Shown: one piece after another, positions 1-5,755 of the stretch
How positions within the stretch are numbered: position 1 is the stretch's first letter
Layout: every line of letters starts with the position of its first letter
From: Clostridiales bacterium
GTDB lineage: Bacteria > Bacillota > Clostridia > Lachnospirales > Lachnospiraceae
Reading direction: 5' to 3'
DNA length: 6,348 nucleotides
Assembly: GCA_015655565.1 (NCBI GenBank)
Contig: JAATEU010000532.1
Coordinates: 1 to 6,348, forward strand
Notes under the pieces: generated by a model
Database searches by the model: none
Told to the model about the DNA's origin: nothing
The model's input: the letters and a program-made list of their open reading frames with translations, nothing else
Program-made: the position numbers and the translations under genes

Positions 1-746
1 GCTCTTTCTTTTTCATCAATGGGCCAGGTACGGAAAGGATAATCATAGGTAAAATTGTTTTGGACCAGATAACCTCCGCCGTTTCCAAGGCCGGCTTCCT
101 TCCAGGCTGTCAATAATTCGTTATATTCCTCCAAAGATGAGGGCATATCCATACCAACCGCATCAATCCAGTCCTGCCGGATTAATGTCAGCCAGTTATA
201 AGCCTCCGGTCTGTGGGCAAAGAAGAAATAATTTTCTTCATCTACCTTACCATAGGTTGAATTTGTTTCTCCCATGGAGGTCCAGTAGTCCGGGGCATAG
301 TATGCAATCTCCTCTAAGTCAAGTTTCTGTATTGCACCTTCTCCGTAATATGCTAAAATCTGAGGCATATCATAGTGAAATATAATATTGGGTGCGGTAT
401 CGGCTGCCAGCATCTGGGTATAATCGGTTACTTCTGTCGATCTTCCGATTGCTACAAATTTGACGGTTACGTTATACTTGTCGCCGAACTGGGATTGGAT
501 CCACTTGGTATAATAATTGTCTGTCACATTCCAGCCTTCGAAGGCCCTGTCATATACAGGAATTTCAATGGTTACATTTTCTTCAAATCCGGAGGAATAA
601 TCCGGATATGTTCCTGTGTTTTCACCTGCAGAATTTACTGTTTCATCAGTGTTACTTGCTTCCTTGCTTTTACACCCCACGGTCATAGCCATTGTCAGGA
701 TACAAATCAAGGAAAGTGCTGTGAGCTTTTTAAACATTCTTTTCAT
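1..746 (-). CDS. ABC transporter solute-binding lipoprotein (partial, C-terminus missing)
   Basis: This is the extracellular ligand-capture component of a carbohydrate-type ABC importer, anchored to the outer face of the membrane by a lipid. The first 248 codons are visible and the gene continues past the left edge; family members are usually about 450-560 residues. The N-terminus MKRMFKK is followed by a hydrophobic stretch and a lipobox TVGC, with the lipidated cysteine at residue 25. A Ser/Thr/Glu/Asn-rich linker then leads into the binding domain. Features typical of bacterial family 1-like binding proteins include a segment around residues 97-107 (TQMLAADTAPN) and aromatic-rich stretches (YDMPQILAYYGEG; ENYFFFAHRPEAYNW). 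The start ATG has an AGGAGG site at 757-762, 10 nt upstream. The gene lies downstream of the two permease genes, with a 158-nt gap containing stem-loops. The membership in an importer is well supported. The substrate is unknown, with plant or host oligosaccharides only a family-level guess. Confidence 0.92.
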   Translation of the reverse strand, partial: MKRMFKKLTALSLICILTMAMTVGCKSKEASNTDETVNSAGENTGTYPDYSSGFEENVTIEIPVYDRAFEGWNVTDNYYTKWIQSQFGDKYNVTVKFVAIGRSTEVTDYTQMLAADTAPNIIFHYDMPQILAYYGEGAIQKLDLEEIAYYAPDYWTSMGETNSTYGKVDEENYFFFAHRPEAYNWLTLIRQDWIDAVGMDMPSSLEEYNELLTAWKEAGLGNGGGYLVQNNFTYDYPFRTWPIDEKER

Positions 747-756
747 AATAAAAATA

Positions 757-762
757 CCTCCT
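757..762 (-). promoter_or_regulatory. Ribosome binding site of the solute-binding protein
   Basis: On the minus strand this reads AGGAGG, 10 nt before the ATG at 746. It is a full-strength Shine-Dalgarno site and fixes the start of the binding-protein gene. A strong independent site fits the high translation that binding proteins need relative to their permeases. Confidence 0.85.
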
Positions 763-833
763 TTTAATTAAATTATTTATAATACTGTAATATAAAATAA
801 TAGTACAGTGATTACTCCGCTTATTGAAATCAG

Positions 834-850
834 CAGGTTTTCTCAACCTG
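834..850 (-). repeat. Stem-loop upstream of the binding-protein gene
   Basis: CAGGTT at 834-839 and AACCTG at 845-850 form a perfect 6-bp stem with a 5-nt loop. It is not followed by a T-run on the minus strand, so it is not a standard terminator. It shares bases with a longer stem (839-848 with 872-881) and with a third pairing (836-841 with 855-860), so only one can form at a time. Confidence 0.5.
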
Positions 851-904
851 TTCAAAACCAGCTTCCGGCACGGCTGAGAAAGCATAAATCCCCCAAAGTG
901 TTTA

Positions 905-1831
905 TTATCCTTTCACGGCGCCAATCATTGTCCCCTGTACGAAATATTTCTGTACAAACGGATAAATACATATAATCGGTATTGTCGCAAACATAATGCA
1001 GGAGGCTTTTAAAACTTCAGGATTGGTAAATTGTGCAGAACCCTCCGCTACGGCCTGAAAAGATTCCGTTGCTGCAACAACCAAATAATAAAGCTTTAAT
1101 TGCAATGGCCTTAAATCCGTATTCTGCTTAATATAGAATAAAGCATCCTGATAGGCATTCCATCTGCCTACTGCGTAAAACAAAGATAGAGTGGCGATAA
1201 TTGGTTTTGATAATGGAATTACGATACTTCTTAATATTCTGAATTGCCCTGCCCCGTCAATCACTGCGGATTCTATCAGACTATCCGAAATATTGCTTTG
1301 CAATGTAGTTTTCATTATCAGCAGGTTATAGGGGCTGAAAGCCAGCGGCAGCACCATAGCCCACCAGGTGTCCAGTAAATTTAATTCGTTTATCAGTAAA
1401 TATTCAGGAATAATTCCGCTGCTGAAATACATGGTAAACATAAATAGAAATGTGAGGACAGATCTGCCTTTCAGACTTTTCCTGGACAGGGGATAGGCTG
1501 CAAATATAGTAATGATCATGCCCAAAACTGTGAATGCAATGGTTACGGTTATGGATACACACAAAGATTTTATAATACTCAGGTCAGCAAAAATTTTTTT
1601 ATATGCATCTAAGGTAAAACCTTTCGGTAATAATACAATTTTATTGGCTATTACATATGCTTCATTGCTGATGGATTTTGAAAATACATGTATAAACGGC
1701 AGCACGCAGGTTAATGCGATAACCGTTAAAAAAGTATAGATTAAGATATCGGTAAGCAAATTATGTATTCTTGATTTTGTCCAAAGCCTCCTGTGGGATG
1801 AAACTGCTTTTGAATTAATATTTGACACCAT
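905..1831 (-). CDS. LplC/YtcP-type carbohydrate ABC transporter permease
   Basis: This is one of the two membrane-spanning subunits of a carbohydrate uptake ABC importer (CUT1-like, MalG/LplC side), 308 residues long and normal for the family. Hydrophobic segments lie at about 29-50, 89-115, 125-147, 156-177, 211-224 and 276-294, giving six membrane spans. The cytoplasmic EAA loop that docks to the ATPase is at about 187-206 and reads E-S-A...D-G-A-G. The C-terminus QKYFVQGTMIGAVKG is a hallmark of LplC/YtcP proteins. An in-frame ATG at 1837 would leave only 2 nt between the GGAGG and the start, whereas the ATG at 1831 leaves 8 nt, so I chose 1831 (MVSNINSK). The gene follows the first permease by 15 nt, with its ribosome binding site overlapping that gene's stop codon, so the two are surely cotranscribed and probably translationally coupled. 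Substrate unknown. Confidence 0.95.
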   Translation of the reverse strand: MVSNINSKAVSSHRRLWTKSRIHNLLTDILIYTFLTVIALTCVLPFIHVFSKSISNEAYVIANKIVLLPKGFTLDAYKKIFADLSIIKSLCVSITVTIAFTVLGMIITIFAAYPLSRKSLKGRSVLTFLFMFTMYFSSGIIPEYLLINELNLLDTWWAMVLPLAFSPYNLLIMKTTLQSNISDSLIESAVIDGAGQFRILRSIVIPLSKPIIATLSLFYAVGRWNAYQDALFYIKQNTDLRPLQLKLYYLVVAATESFQAVAEGSAQFTNPEVLKASCIMFATIPIICIYPFVQKYFVQGTMIGAVKG

Positions 1832-1839
1832 TTTCATTT

Positions 1840-1848
1840 CCTCCTTTT
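1840..1848 (-). promoter_or_regulatory. Ribosome binding site deciding the start of the second permease
   Basis: The minus strand reads AAAAGGAGG. It lies 8 nt from the ATG at 1831 but only 2 nt from the in-frame ATG at 1837, so the downstream ATG is preferred. The site overlaps the TAA stop (1849-1847) of the preceding permease gene, an arrangement that favours translational coupling. Confidence 0.8.
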
Positions 1849-2833
1849 AAAATATTCCTTCTTCACCAAGTCTTTTGGCAATGAAATCAGAGCCAACTAC
1901 TAATATTAATCCTACTACGGATTGGAATAAGCCAATTGCGGTTGCTTCACTATATTTGCCGTTGGAAAGCCCCAGACGGTATACCAGCACAGGAATGGTA
2001 TTGGTATACTCTGTGGTTGCTACGTTCATTAAAGCATTTACCGATTCAAAGGAGCCGCCCATAATTTTGCCAAGATTCATGATCAGCAATATAACAACGG
2101 TACTTTTGATACAGGGTAATGTAACATGGACACATTTTGCCCATCTTCCGGCGCCATCCACGGTTGCCGCTTCATACAACTCAGGATTGACACTTGTAAT
2201 AGCCGCCAGATAAATAATGGTTCCCCATCCCATGGTCTGCCACACACTGATCAGTACATAAGTAACAAGCCAGTGGGTATCTTCCTGCAGAAAAGGTATC
2301 CGCACATGTCCTGCAGCTTCCATGAGATTATTAACAACACCGCTTGCCAGACCGAAAATTTGGTAAGCAATTGCGCCTATAATTACAAAAGATAAAAAGT
2401 GGGGCAGATATAATAAAGTCTGTGTTATTTTTTTAAAATATTTATTTTTTACTTCATTCAATAAAAGTGCTAATATAATGGGAAGGGGAAATCCTAAAAT
2501 AAGTGTTAAACCGTTTAATAATAAGGTATTGCGAATTGATTTCCCAAAATCTCTCATTTTAAAGACTTTTTCGAATACCTTGAAACCGACCCATTCACTG
2601 CCTGTAAATCCTTTTAGAATTTTATAATCTTTAAAAGCGATCACTAACACGAAAAGGGAACCGTACTTAAAAATCAGGGCAAAGGCAATTGGCACTAGTA
2701 ATAGAAGATACAACTGCCAATCTTTTTTCAAATAGAAATGGAACCCCTTTTTTTTATAATTTTTTTGATTACTGCCGTAAATAAAATAATTACTATCTGA
2801 CTTCACGTTGTTGGTGGATTTGGCAAATTTCAT
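1847..2833 (-). CDS. LplB-type carbohydrate ABC transporter permease
   Basis: This is the partner permease (MalF/UgpA/LplB side), 328 residues long and typical of the LplB subgroup. After a basic, lysine-rich cytoplasmic N-terminus, hydrophobic segments occur at about 40-64, 102-126, 137-159, 187-211, 243-263 and 297-318. The ATPase-docking EAA loop is visible at about 221-240 (E-A-A...D-G-A-G, then LPCIKS). The ending AKRLGEEGIF is characteristic of LplB proteins. The reading frame allows an ATG at 2854, but that ATG has no ribosome binding site, while the ATG at 2833 has AGGAGG 9 nt upstream, so 2833 (MKFAKSTNN) is chosen. It is the first gene of the transporter operon, behind a good promoter and tandem repeats, and it is separated from the regulator by a strong terminator. 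With LplC it would form the transmembrane pore; the energising ATPase is not encoded in the window. Confidence 0.95.
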   Translation of the reverse strand: MKFAKSTNNVKSDSNYFIYGSNQKNYKKKGFHFYLKKDWQLYLLLLVPIAFALIFKYGSLFVLVIAFKDYKILKGFTGSEWVGFKVFEKVFKMRDFGKSIRNTLLLNGLTLILGFPLPIILALLLNEVKNKYFKKITQTLLYLPHFLSFVIIGAIAYQIFGLASGVVNNLMEAAGHVRIPFLQEDTHWLVTYVLISVWQTMGWGTIIYLAAITSVNPELYEAATVDGAGRWAKCVHVTLPCIKSTVVILLIMNLGKIMGGSFESVNALMNVATTEYTNTIPVLVYRLGLSNGKYSEATAIGLFQSVVGLILVVGSDFIAKRLGEEGIF

Positions 2834-2842
2834 AAAATCCTC

Positions 2843-2848
2843 CCTCCT
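2843..2848 (-). promoter_or_regulatory. Ribosome binding site deciding the start of the first permease
   Basis: The minus strand reads AGGAGGGAGGATTTT before the ATG at 2833, giving a 9-nt spacer from AGGAGG. The alternative in-frame ATG at 2854 lies upstream of this site and is preceded only by AT-rich sequence, so the longer form is unlikely. Confidence 0.8.
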
Positions 2849-2892
2849 GGTCATTTAATTTTATGTGTTTTATACACAAATGCTATATCAGA

Positions 2893-2921
2893 ACTATATA
2901 TATAATGCCTGTGAATGTAAA
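2893..2921 (-). promoter_or_regulatory. Predicted sigma-A promoter of the permease/binding-protein operon
   Basis: On the minus strand, TTTACA (2921-2916) and TATAGT (2898-2893) are separated by exactly 17 nt, each matching the housekeeping consensus at five of six positions. Transcription would begin near 2886, leaving a leader of about 50 nt. A small TGTGT/ACACA inverted repeat (2864-2878) lies in that leader. The -35 box is directly abutted by tandem direct repeats at 2923-2958, as expected for a promoter controlled by an AraC-type activator. The match is by eye; no transcription start has been mapped. Confidence 0.65.
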
Positions 2922-2922
2922 G

Positions 2923-2958
2923 TATCATTTTTGCCACAGCTTATCATTTTTGCTACAG
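2923..2958 (-). repeat. Tandem 17-bp direct repeats, candidate AraC-family operator
   Basis: Two copies of TATCATTTTTGCYACAG (plus-strand reading) occur at 2923-2939 and 2942-2958, identical at 16 of 17 positions and 19 bp apart start to start. The minus-strand reading, pointing at the permease genes, is CTGTRGCAAAAATGATA. The proximal copy ends one base from the -35 box. AraC-family activators carry two helix-turn-helices and commonly bind a pair of roughly 17-bp direct half-sites spaced about two helical turns, overlapping or touching -35. The regulator encoded just upstream is the obvious candidate ligand, by inference. A degenerate third copy may lie at 2963-2981. Confidence 0.7.
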
Positions 2959-2981
2959 TAAAAATCATTGATTTTACTGTA
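2954..2981. repeat. Inverted repeat upstream of the permease promoter
   Basis: TACAGTAAA (2954-2962) and TTTACTGTA (2973-2981) are perfect inverse complements separated by 10 nt that can extend the pairing (ATC/GAT). It overlaps the end of the distal direct repeat. It may be a second protein-binding site or simply a by-product of the AT-rich repeats. Confidence 0.45.
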
Positions 2982-3083
2982 TTTAAGCAAATATAATTTT
3001 GAAATTATTAAAAAAACAATAAAAAAACCGGATTCAGTCATATAATTCAGTTCATTTTTCATCATAAATGATGATGCAGTATC

Positions 3084-3134
3084 AAAAAAAATATCTATAA
3101 AACAGTGGGAATCCACTTATTTTATAGATATTTT
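3084..3134 (-). terminator. Rho-independent terminator of the regulator gene
   Basis: A perfect 15-bp stem (3088-3102 with 3120-3134) is capped by a second short stem, AGTGG/CCACT (3104-3108 with 3113-3117), around a 4-nt loop. On the minus strand the transcript then runs into a stretch of seven U residues (3090-3084), partly shared with the base of the stem. It lies about 20 nt after the regulator's TAA stop. It should separate the regulator transcript from the transporter operon, so the operon needs its own promoter. The stem is AT-rich, but the plus-strand flank is TTTTGT, so some bidirectional activity is possible. Confidence 0.8.
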
Positions 3135-3154
3135 GTATTGGCATTCCAATAAGC

Positions 3155-5494
3155 TTAATTAATGTCTCTCTGTTTCAGGCTTTTAAATTCACTTGGGGAG
3201 ATACCTTCATACTTCTTAAAAAACCGGATTACACTTTGGATGTTCCGGTATCCGACTTCCTGTGCAATCTGTGAAATGCTTAAATCGGTATGAAGCAGCA
3301 AATTCTTTACTTCTTCAATACGTAAAATATTTACATTATCAATTAAACTTTTTCCTGTTTCTTCTTTGACAAGTTTCCTTAAATAGGAATAACTGATACC
3401 TATTTCTTCCGCGATATCATCAAACCTCACATCCTCCTTATAATGTCCATCAAGATACCGTATGATCTGCTCGCAATATTTGATTTCCTTATTTTCCCTG
3501 TTTGGAGCAGTGTAATCCAAAATAGATTTATATACTTCAATCAGGTATTCTTCTATTTCATCTACCGTATCCAAGTTAGCAATAACCGAATATATATTTA
3601 TATTGCTCCTGAAAATCTTGCTTGTGTTAATGTTATGTTCTACAAGATATTTAATGGTTGCACCAACTAATTGGTTAAAAATCAGCAAGATATTGTCATT
3701 TGAAATATCCTCTTCCTCTTTCATCTGATTTACAATTTCCCTGAGTTCTGTCTTTAAGCTGTCAAAATCTCCGTTATTTAAGAAATTAAGGATCTTTTTC
3801 TCACTGTTATACGAATAATGGAATTTTTTGTTTTCTTTTTTCTGGGATTCCCAGAAGATAATACTGTTTCCTCCGGTTAATAATCTCTGTTTCACTGCTT
3901 CCGAGGCTTCATAAACACATTCTTTTATTCCGTCATAACCGTTATGCACCCCGCTTACTCCTATGGTTACGGTATATCCCCGGACTTCTTTTGCCAGGGC
4001 TTTTAATTGGTTAAGTACATTTTTAAGAGTTTTCGGCACCCTTACCTGGTCATAATATTCCATATTTATAATAATGGCAATCGTTCCGGCTTCGTATCTT
4101 GCACAACATACATGATATTCTTCCGGAAAGGCATTTTCAAATTTATCAAACAATATATACCGCTGATAACTTCTGATTTCAGGATTCGCTTCCTTTAAAT
4201 AGGATTTTATATTATCCGTCGATACCAGTGAAACAATATAGTGGCTGTAGGGAAAGGCTTTTTTTATTTCTTCCATTTCAGCATTGTTTGCAATTTCACC
4301 GGCCAGTAAATTATGGAACGCCAAATATTTTGTTTCTGTTTCCCTGTCTTTTAACAGTTTATGAAGACCTTCCTCCTGTTCCCTGATTTTTTCAAAAGCA
4401 GTCGAAAGAAAAGCAAGTTCATTCTTATTCTCTTTATCTTCAAAGCCCGCCTGTTTTTTCATATTTTTTACCAGCTGCTTCATTGGTTTTGAAAATCTGA
4501 TGGATACCAGTACGGTAATTACTGTTCCAATGGCAATAATTACGATGGTAAGAATCATGAAATTGGTTCTGACTGCATTTGATTTTTCCATTAAGGTATC
4601 CATGGAAGAGGCTGTAATATAAATCCAGTGATTAAAGGAAGTTTTATAAAAGGTATACAGGATTCTTTCACCGTCAGCATTTACATATTCGTATCCGGAA
4701 TCCGCACTGGTTTCCAGTATGTTCCTTATATAATTCACTTCACTTAAGTTTTGATGAATCAGTGACTTATCTTTATGGGAAATAACATTTCCTTTTGTAT
4801 CAATTATGTAGCCGGCAGAAACCGAATTGTATTTATTTGAATTAAAAAAGCTGTTTACCTTGGATTCGTTTACATTGACTACAATAGTGCCTTTTGTAGA
4901 GGTTGTAAGACGGTTAAGCCGGTAAACATAGGATATTACATGAATGGATTCTGAATATTTTGTTCCCTTTTCGATTTCGGTAACGGTTGCCTTATTCAGT
5001 ATCCTGGGATACCAGACACCGCCTGCGCCGCTGATTTCATTCATGGCTGCCTCCAGCCAGTCCATACTTTCAAAATATTCCAGACGCACGATTCCTTTAT
5101 TGGTTGAAATGACGTAATCCGCATTATCCAGATAAAAATAGATGGAATATACGGTACTGTCATTGGACAGCATTTCGTTCATACTGTAAAAAATATTGAT
5201 TGCACTGTTAATTTTTTCATAGCCGGAATTTAATTCGGTATAAGAAGTTATATTTTTTATCGTATTAAATTTATTTTCTTTTACCATTTGCAGTACATCC
5301 ACAATTACGTTTTTGAGGGCAAATTCATTCAGGGTAATGTTTGAATCCAGTTTTGTCATAGCAGAATCTGCTATTTCCTGTTCAGAATATCGCATCATAC
5401 TGGTATTGCTGTAATACGATATAATGGACATGGGAATAACCAGTACTAAGAACAGTATCATAAATAATTGGAGCTGAACCGGAAATTTTTTCAT
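3155..5494 (-). CDS. Membrane-bound Cache-domain AraC-family transcriptional regulator
   Basis: This 779-residue one-component regulator appears to sense an extracellular signal and act on DNA from the membrane. The domain order is: a transmembrane helix at about 8-28; an extracytoplasmic region at about 29-301 resembling a double Cache sensor; a second helix at about 312-333; a polar, coiled-coil-like linker to about 390; a middle domain at about 414-551 that resembles the degenerate GGDEF-like module of YesN-type regulators (TIGVSGVHNGYDGIKEC); and a C-terminal AraC/XylS domain at about 674-775. In the AraC domain the first helix-turn-helix is near 691-714 (FDDIAEEIGISYSYLRKL) and the second is near 738-774, with the signature IAQEVGYRN...RFFKKYEGISPSEF. 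I see no catalytic GGDEF motif and no receiver or kinase domain. The start is the ATG at 5494, preceded by GGAG with a 6-nt spacer; a TTG at 5506 is a weaker alternative. It is followed by a terminator and then by the transporter operon, which it probably activates. Confidence 0.93.
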   Translation of the reverse strand: MKKFPVQLQLFMILFLVLVIPMSIISYYSNTSMMRYSEQEIADSAMTKLDSNITLNEFALKNVIVDVLQMVKENKFNTIKNITSYTELNSGYEKINSAINIFYSMNEMLSNDSTVYSIYFYLDNADYVISTNKGIVRLEYFESMDWLEAAMNEISGAGGVWYPRILNKATVTEIEKGTKYSESIHVISYVYRLNRLTTSTKGTIVVNVNESKVNSFFNSNKYNSVSAGYIIDTKGNVISHKDKSLIHQNLSEVNYIRNILETSADSGYEYVNADGERILYTFYKTSFNHWIYITASSMDTLMEKSNAVRTNFMILTIVIIAIGTVITVLVSIRFSKPMKQLVKNMKKQAGFEDKENKNELAFLSTAFEKIREQEEGLHKLLKDRETETKYLAFHNLLAGEIANNAEMEEIKKAFPYSHYIVSLVSTDNIKSYLKEANPEIRSYQRYILFDKFENAFPEEYHVCCARYEAGTIAIIINMEYYDQVRVPKTLKNVLNQLKALAKEVRGYTVTIGVSGVHNGYDGIKECVYEASEAVKQRLLTGGNSIIFWESQKKENKKFHYSYNSEKKILNFLNNGDFDSLKTELREIVNQMKEEEDISNDNILLIFNQLVGATIKYLVEHNINTSKIFRSNINIYSVIANLDTVDEIEEYLIEVYKSILDYTAPNRENKEIKYCEQIIRYLDGHYKEDVRFDDIAEEIGISYSYLRKLVKEETGKSLIDNVNILRIEEVKNLLLHTDLSISQIAQEVGYRNIQSVIRFFKKYEGISPSEFKSLKQRDIN

Positions 5495-5495
5495 A

Positions 5496-5543
5496 TTAAA
5501 CTCCAATCCACTCCCTGCTTTTAAGCTTGGCGTATGCAGTCAT
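5496..5543 (-). CDS. Short upstream leader ORF, 15 codons, coupled to the regulator
   Basis: The ORF encodes MTAYAKLKSREWIGV. Its ATG at 5543 follows a perfect AAGGAGG site, and its TAA (5498-5496) ends one base before the regulator's ATG at 5494. The regulator's own modest GGAG site (5504-5501) lies inside the last codons of the ORF. This suggests that ribosomes translating the leader reach the regulator start and reinitiate there, or that leader translation exposes the site. The peptide has no hydrophobic signal and no run of one amino acid, so a classical amino-acid attenuator is not indicated. It may have no function as a peptide. The sequence and spacing are directly visible; translation is inferred. 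Confidence 0.5.
   Translation of the reverse strand: MTAYAKLKSREWIGV
5501..5504 (-). promoter_or_regulatory. Ribosome binding site of the regulator, embedded in the leader ORF
   Basis: GGAG sits 6 nt before the ATG at 5494 and favours that codon over the in-frame TTG at 5506, which overlaps the site. It is weaker than the AAGGAGG of the leader ORF, consistent with coupled translation. Confidence 0.6.
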
Positions 5544-5554
5544 AACTTTTTAAT

Positions 5555-5561
5555 CCTCCTT
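5555..5561 (-). promoter_or_regulatory. Strong ribosome binding site of the leader ORF
   Basis: The minus strand reads AAGGAGG, 11 nt before the ATG at 5543 and about 60 nt before the regulator's start. That distance is too long for direct use by the regulator, so the site makes sense only if the short leader ORF is translated. Confidence 0.6.
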
Positions 5562-5593
5562 ATAATTTTAAGACCATATATGTGTTTAAATGG

Positions 5594-5622
5594 ATAATAT
5601 TAGTTTACAACATTTTTAGCAA
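5594..5622 (-). promoter_or_regulatory. Predicted sigma-A promoter of the regulator
   Basis: On the minus strand TTGCTA (5622-5617) and TATTAT (5599-5594) are separated by 17 nt. The -35 box matches four of six consensus bases and the -10 box five of six. Transcription would start near 5587, giving a leader of about 44 nt before the short upstream ORF. No other pair in this region is better placed. Confidence 0.55.
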
Positions 5623-5726
5623 TATGAAAAGGGGACAATTAATAATATATTTGTTAAATGTGTACATTAATGTGCGGGAGAGACTGTTATGGGCCATAAA
5701 TATAATAAATGACATTTAATACATAT
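5623..5726. other. Core of the divergent intergenic region
   Basis: This AT-rich stretch separates two outward-facing promoters and contains no gene I can support. It holds a perfect 10-bp palindrome ACATTAATGT at 5664-5673 and two AATGTG hexamers 12 bp apart (5657-5662, 5669-5674), which could form a protein-binding site for either divergent gene. A seven-codon ORF at 5689-5712 after GGGAG is noted but not accepted. Confidence 0.4.
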
Positions 5727-5755
5727 TTGATTTAGCATAGCGATACTGTTATAAT
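5727..5755 (+). promoter_or_regulatory. Predicted promoter of the divergent sensor gene, with extended -10
   Basis: TTGATT (5727-5732) and a perfect TATAAT (5750-5755) are separated by 17 nt. TG at 5747-5748 gives an extended -10 element (TGTTATAAT). Transcription should start near 5762, which leaves a 5' leader of about 120 nt before the GTG at 5881. This is the best promoter match in the window. Confidence 0.7.

Larger units (their letters stand above)
747..904 (-). other. Intercistronic region between the second permease and the binding protein, with stem-loops
   Basis: This 158-nt gap contains no gene. Its left part is very AT-rich and holds an imperfect 26-bp palindrome at 784-809 (arms ACTGTA and TACAGT). 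Its right part holds several mutually exclusive stem-loops at 834-881. None is followed by a U-tract, so I do not call a terminator. I found no convincing -35/-10 pair for a separate binding-protein promoter: TATTAT occurs on the minus strand but lacks a good -35 box. The simplest reading is an intercistronic RNA structure inside one transcript, which often changes mRNA stability so that the binding protein is made in excess. Confidence 0.55.

Noticed and set aside
137..385. Open frame of 82 codons on the plus strand
   Set aside because: It is antisense to the solute-binding protein gene and has no recognisable protein features.
375..767. Open frame of 130 codons on the plus strand
   Set aside because: It is antisense to the solute-binding protein gene, which has a clear lipoprotein signal, family features and a strong ribosome binding site.
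834..850. Hairpin between the second permease and binding-protein genes as a terminator
   Set aside because: There is no U-tract after the stem on the minus strand, so intrinsic termination is unlikely.
1875..2395. Two overlapping open frames on the plus strand
   Set aside because: They are antisense to the first permease gene, whose EAA loop and membrane segments are unmistakable.
3032..3051. Two ATTCAGT heptamers 13 bp apart between the terminator and the operator repeats
   Set aside because: They are short, not phased with the operator repeats, and lie well upstream of the promoter; nothing else supports a function.
2925..3116. Open reading frame of 63 codons on the minus strand between the regulator and the permease genes
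   Set aside because: It begins with GTG inside the terminator hairpin, has no ribosome binding site, runs through the direct repeats and promoter upstream region, and has low-complexity AT-driven composition.
5689..5712. Seven-codon ORF (MGHKYNK) after GGGAG on the plus strand
   Set aside because: It lies upstream of the predicted plus-strand promoter, so it is not on that transcript, and so short an ORF after a partial Shine-Dalgarno match is expected by chance.
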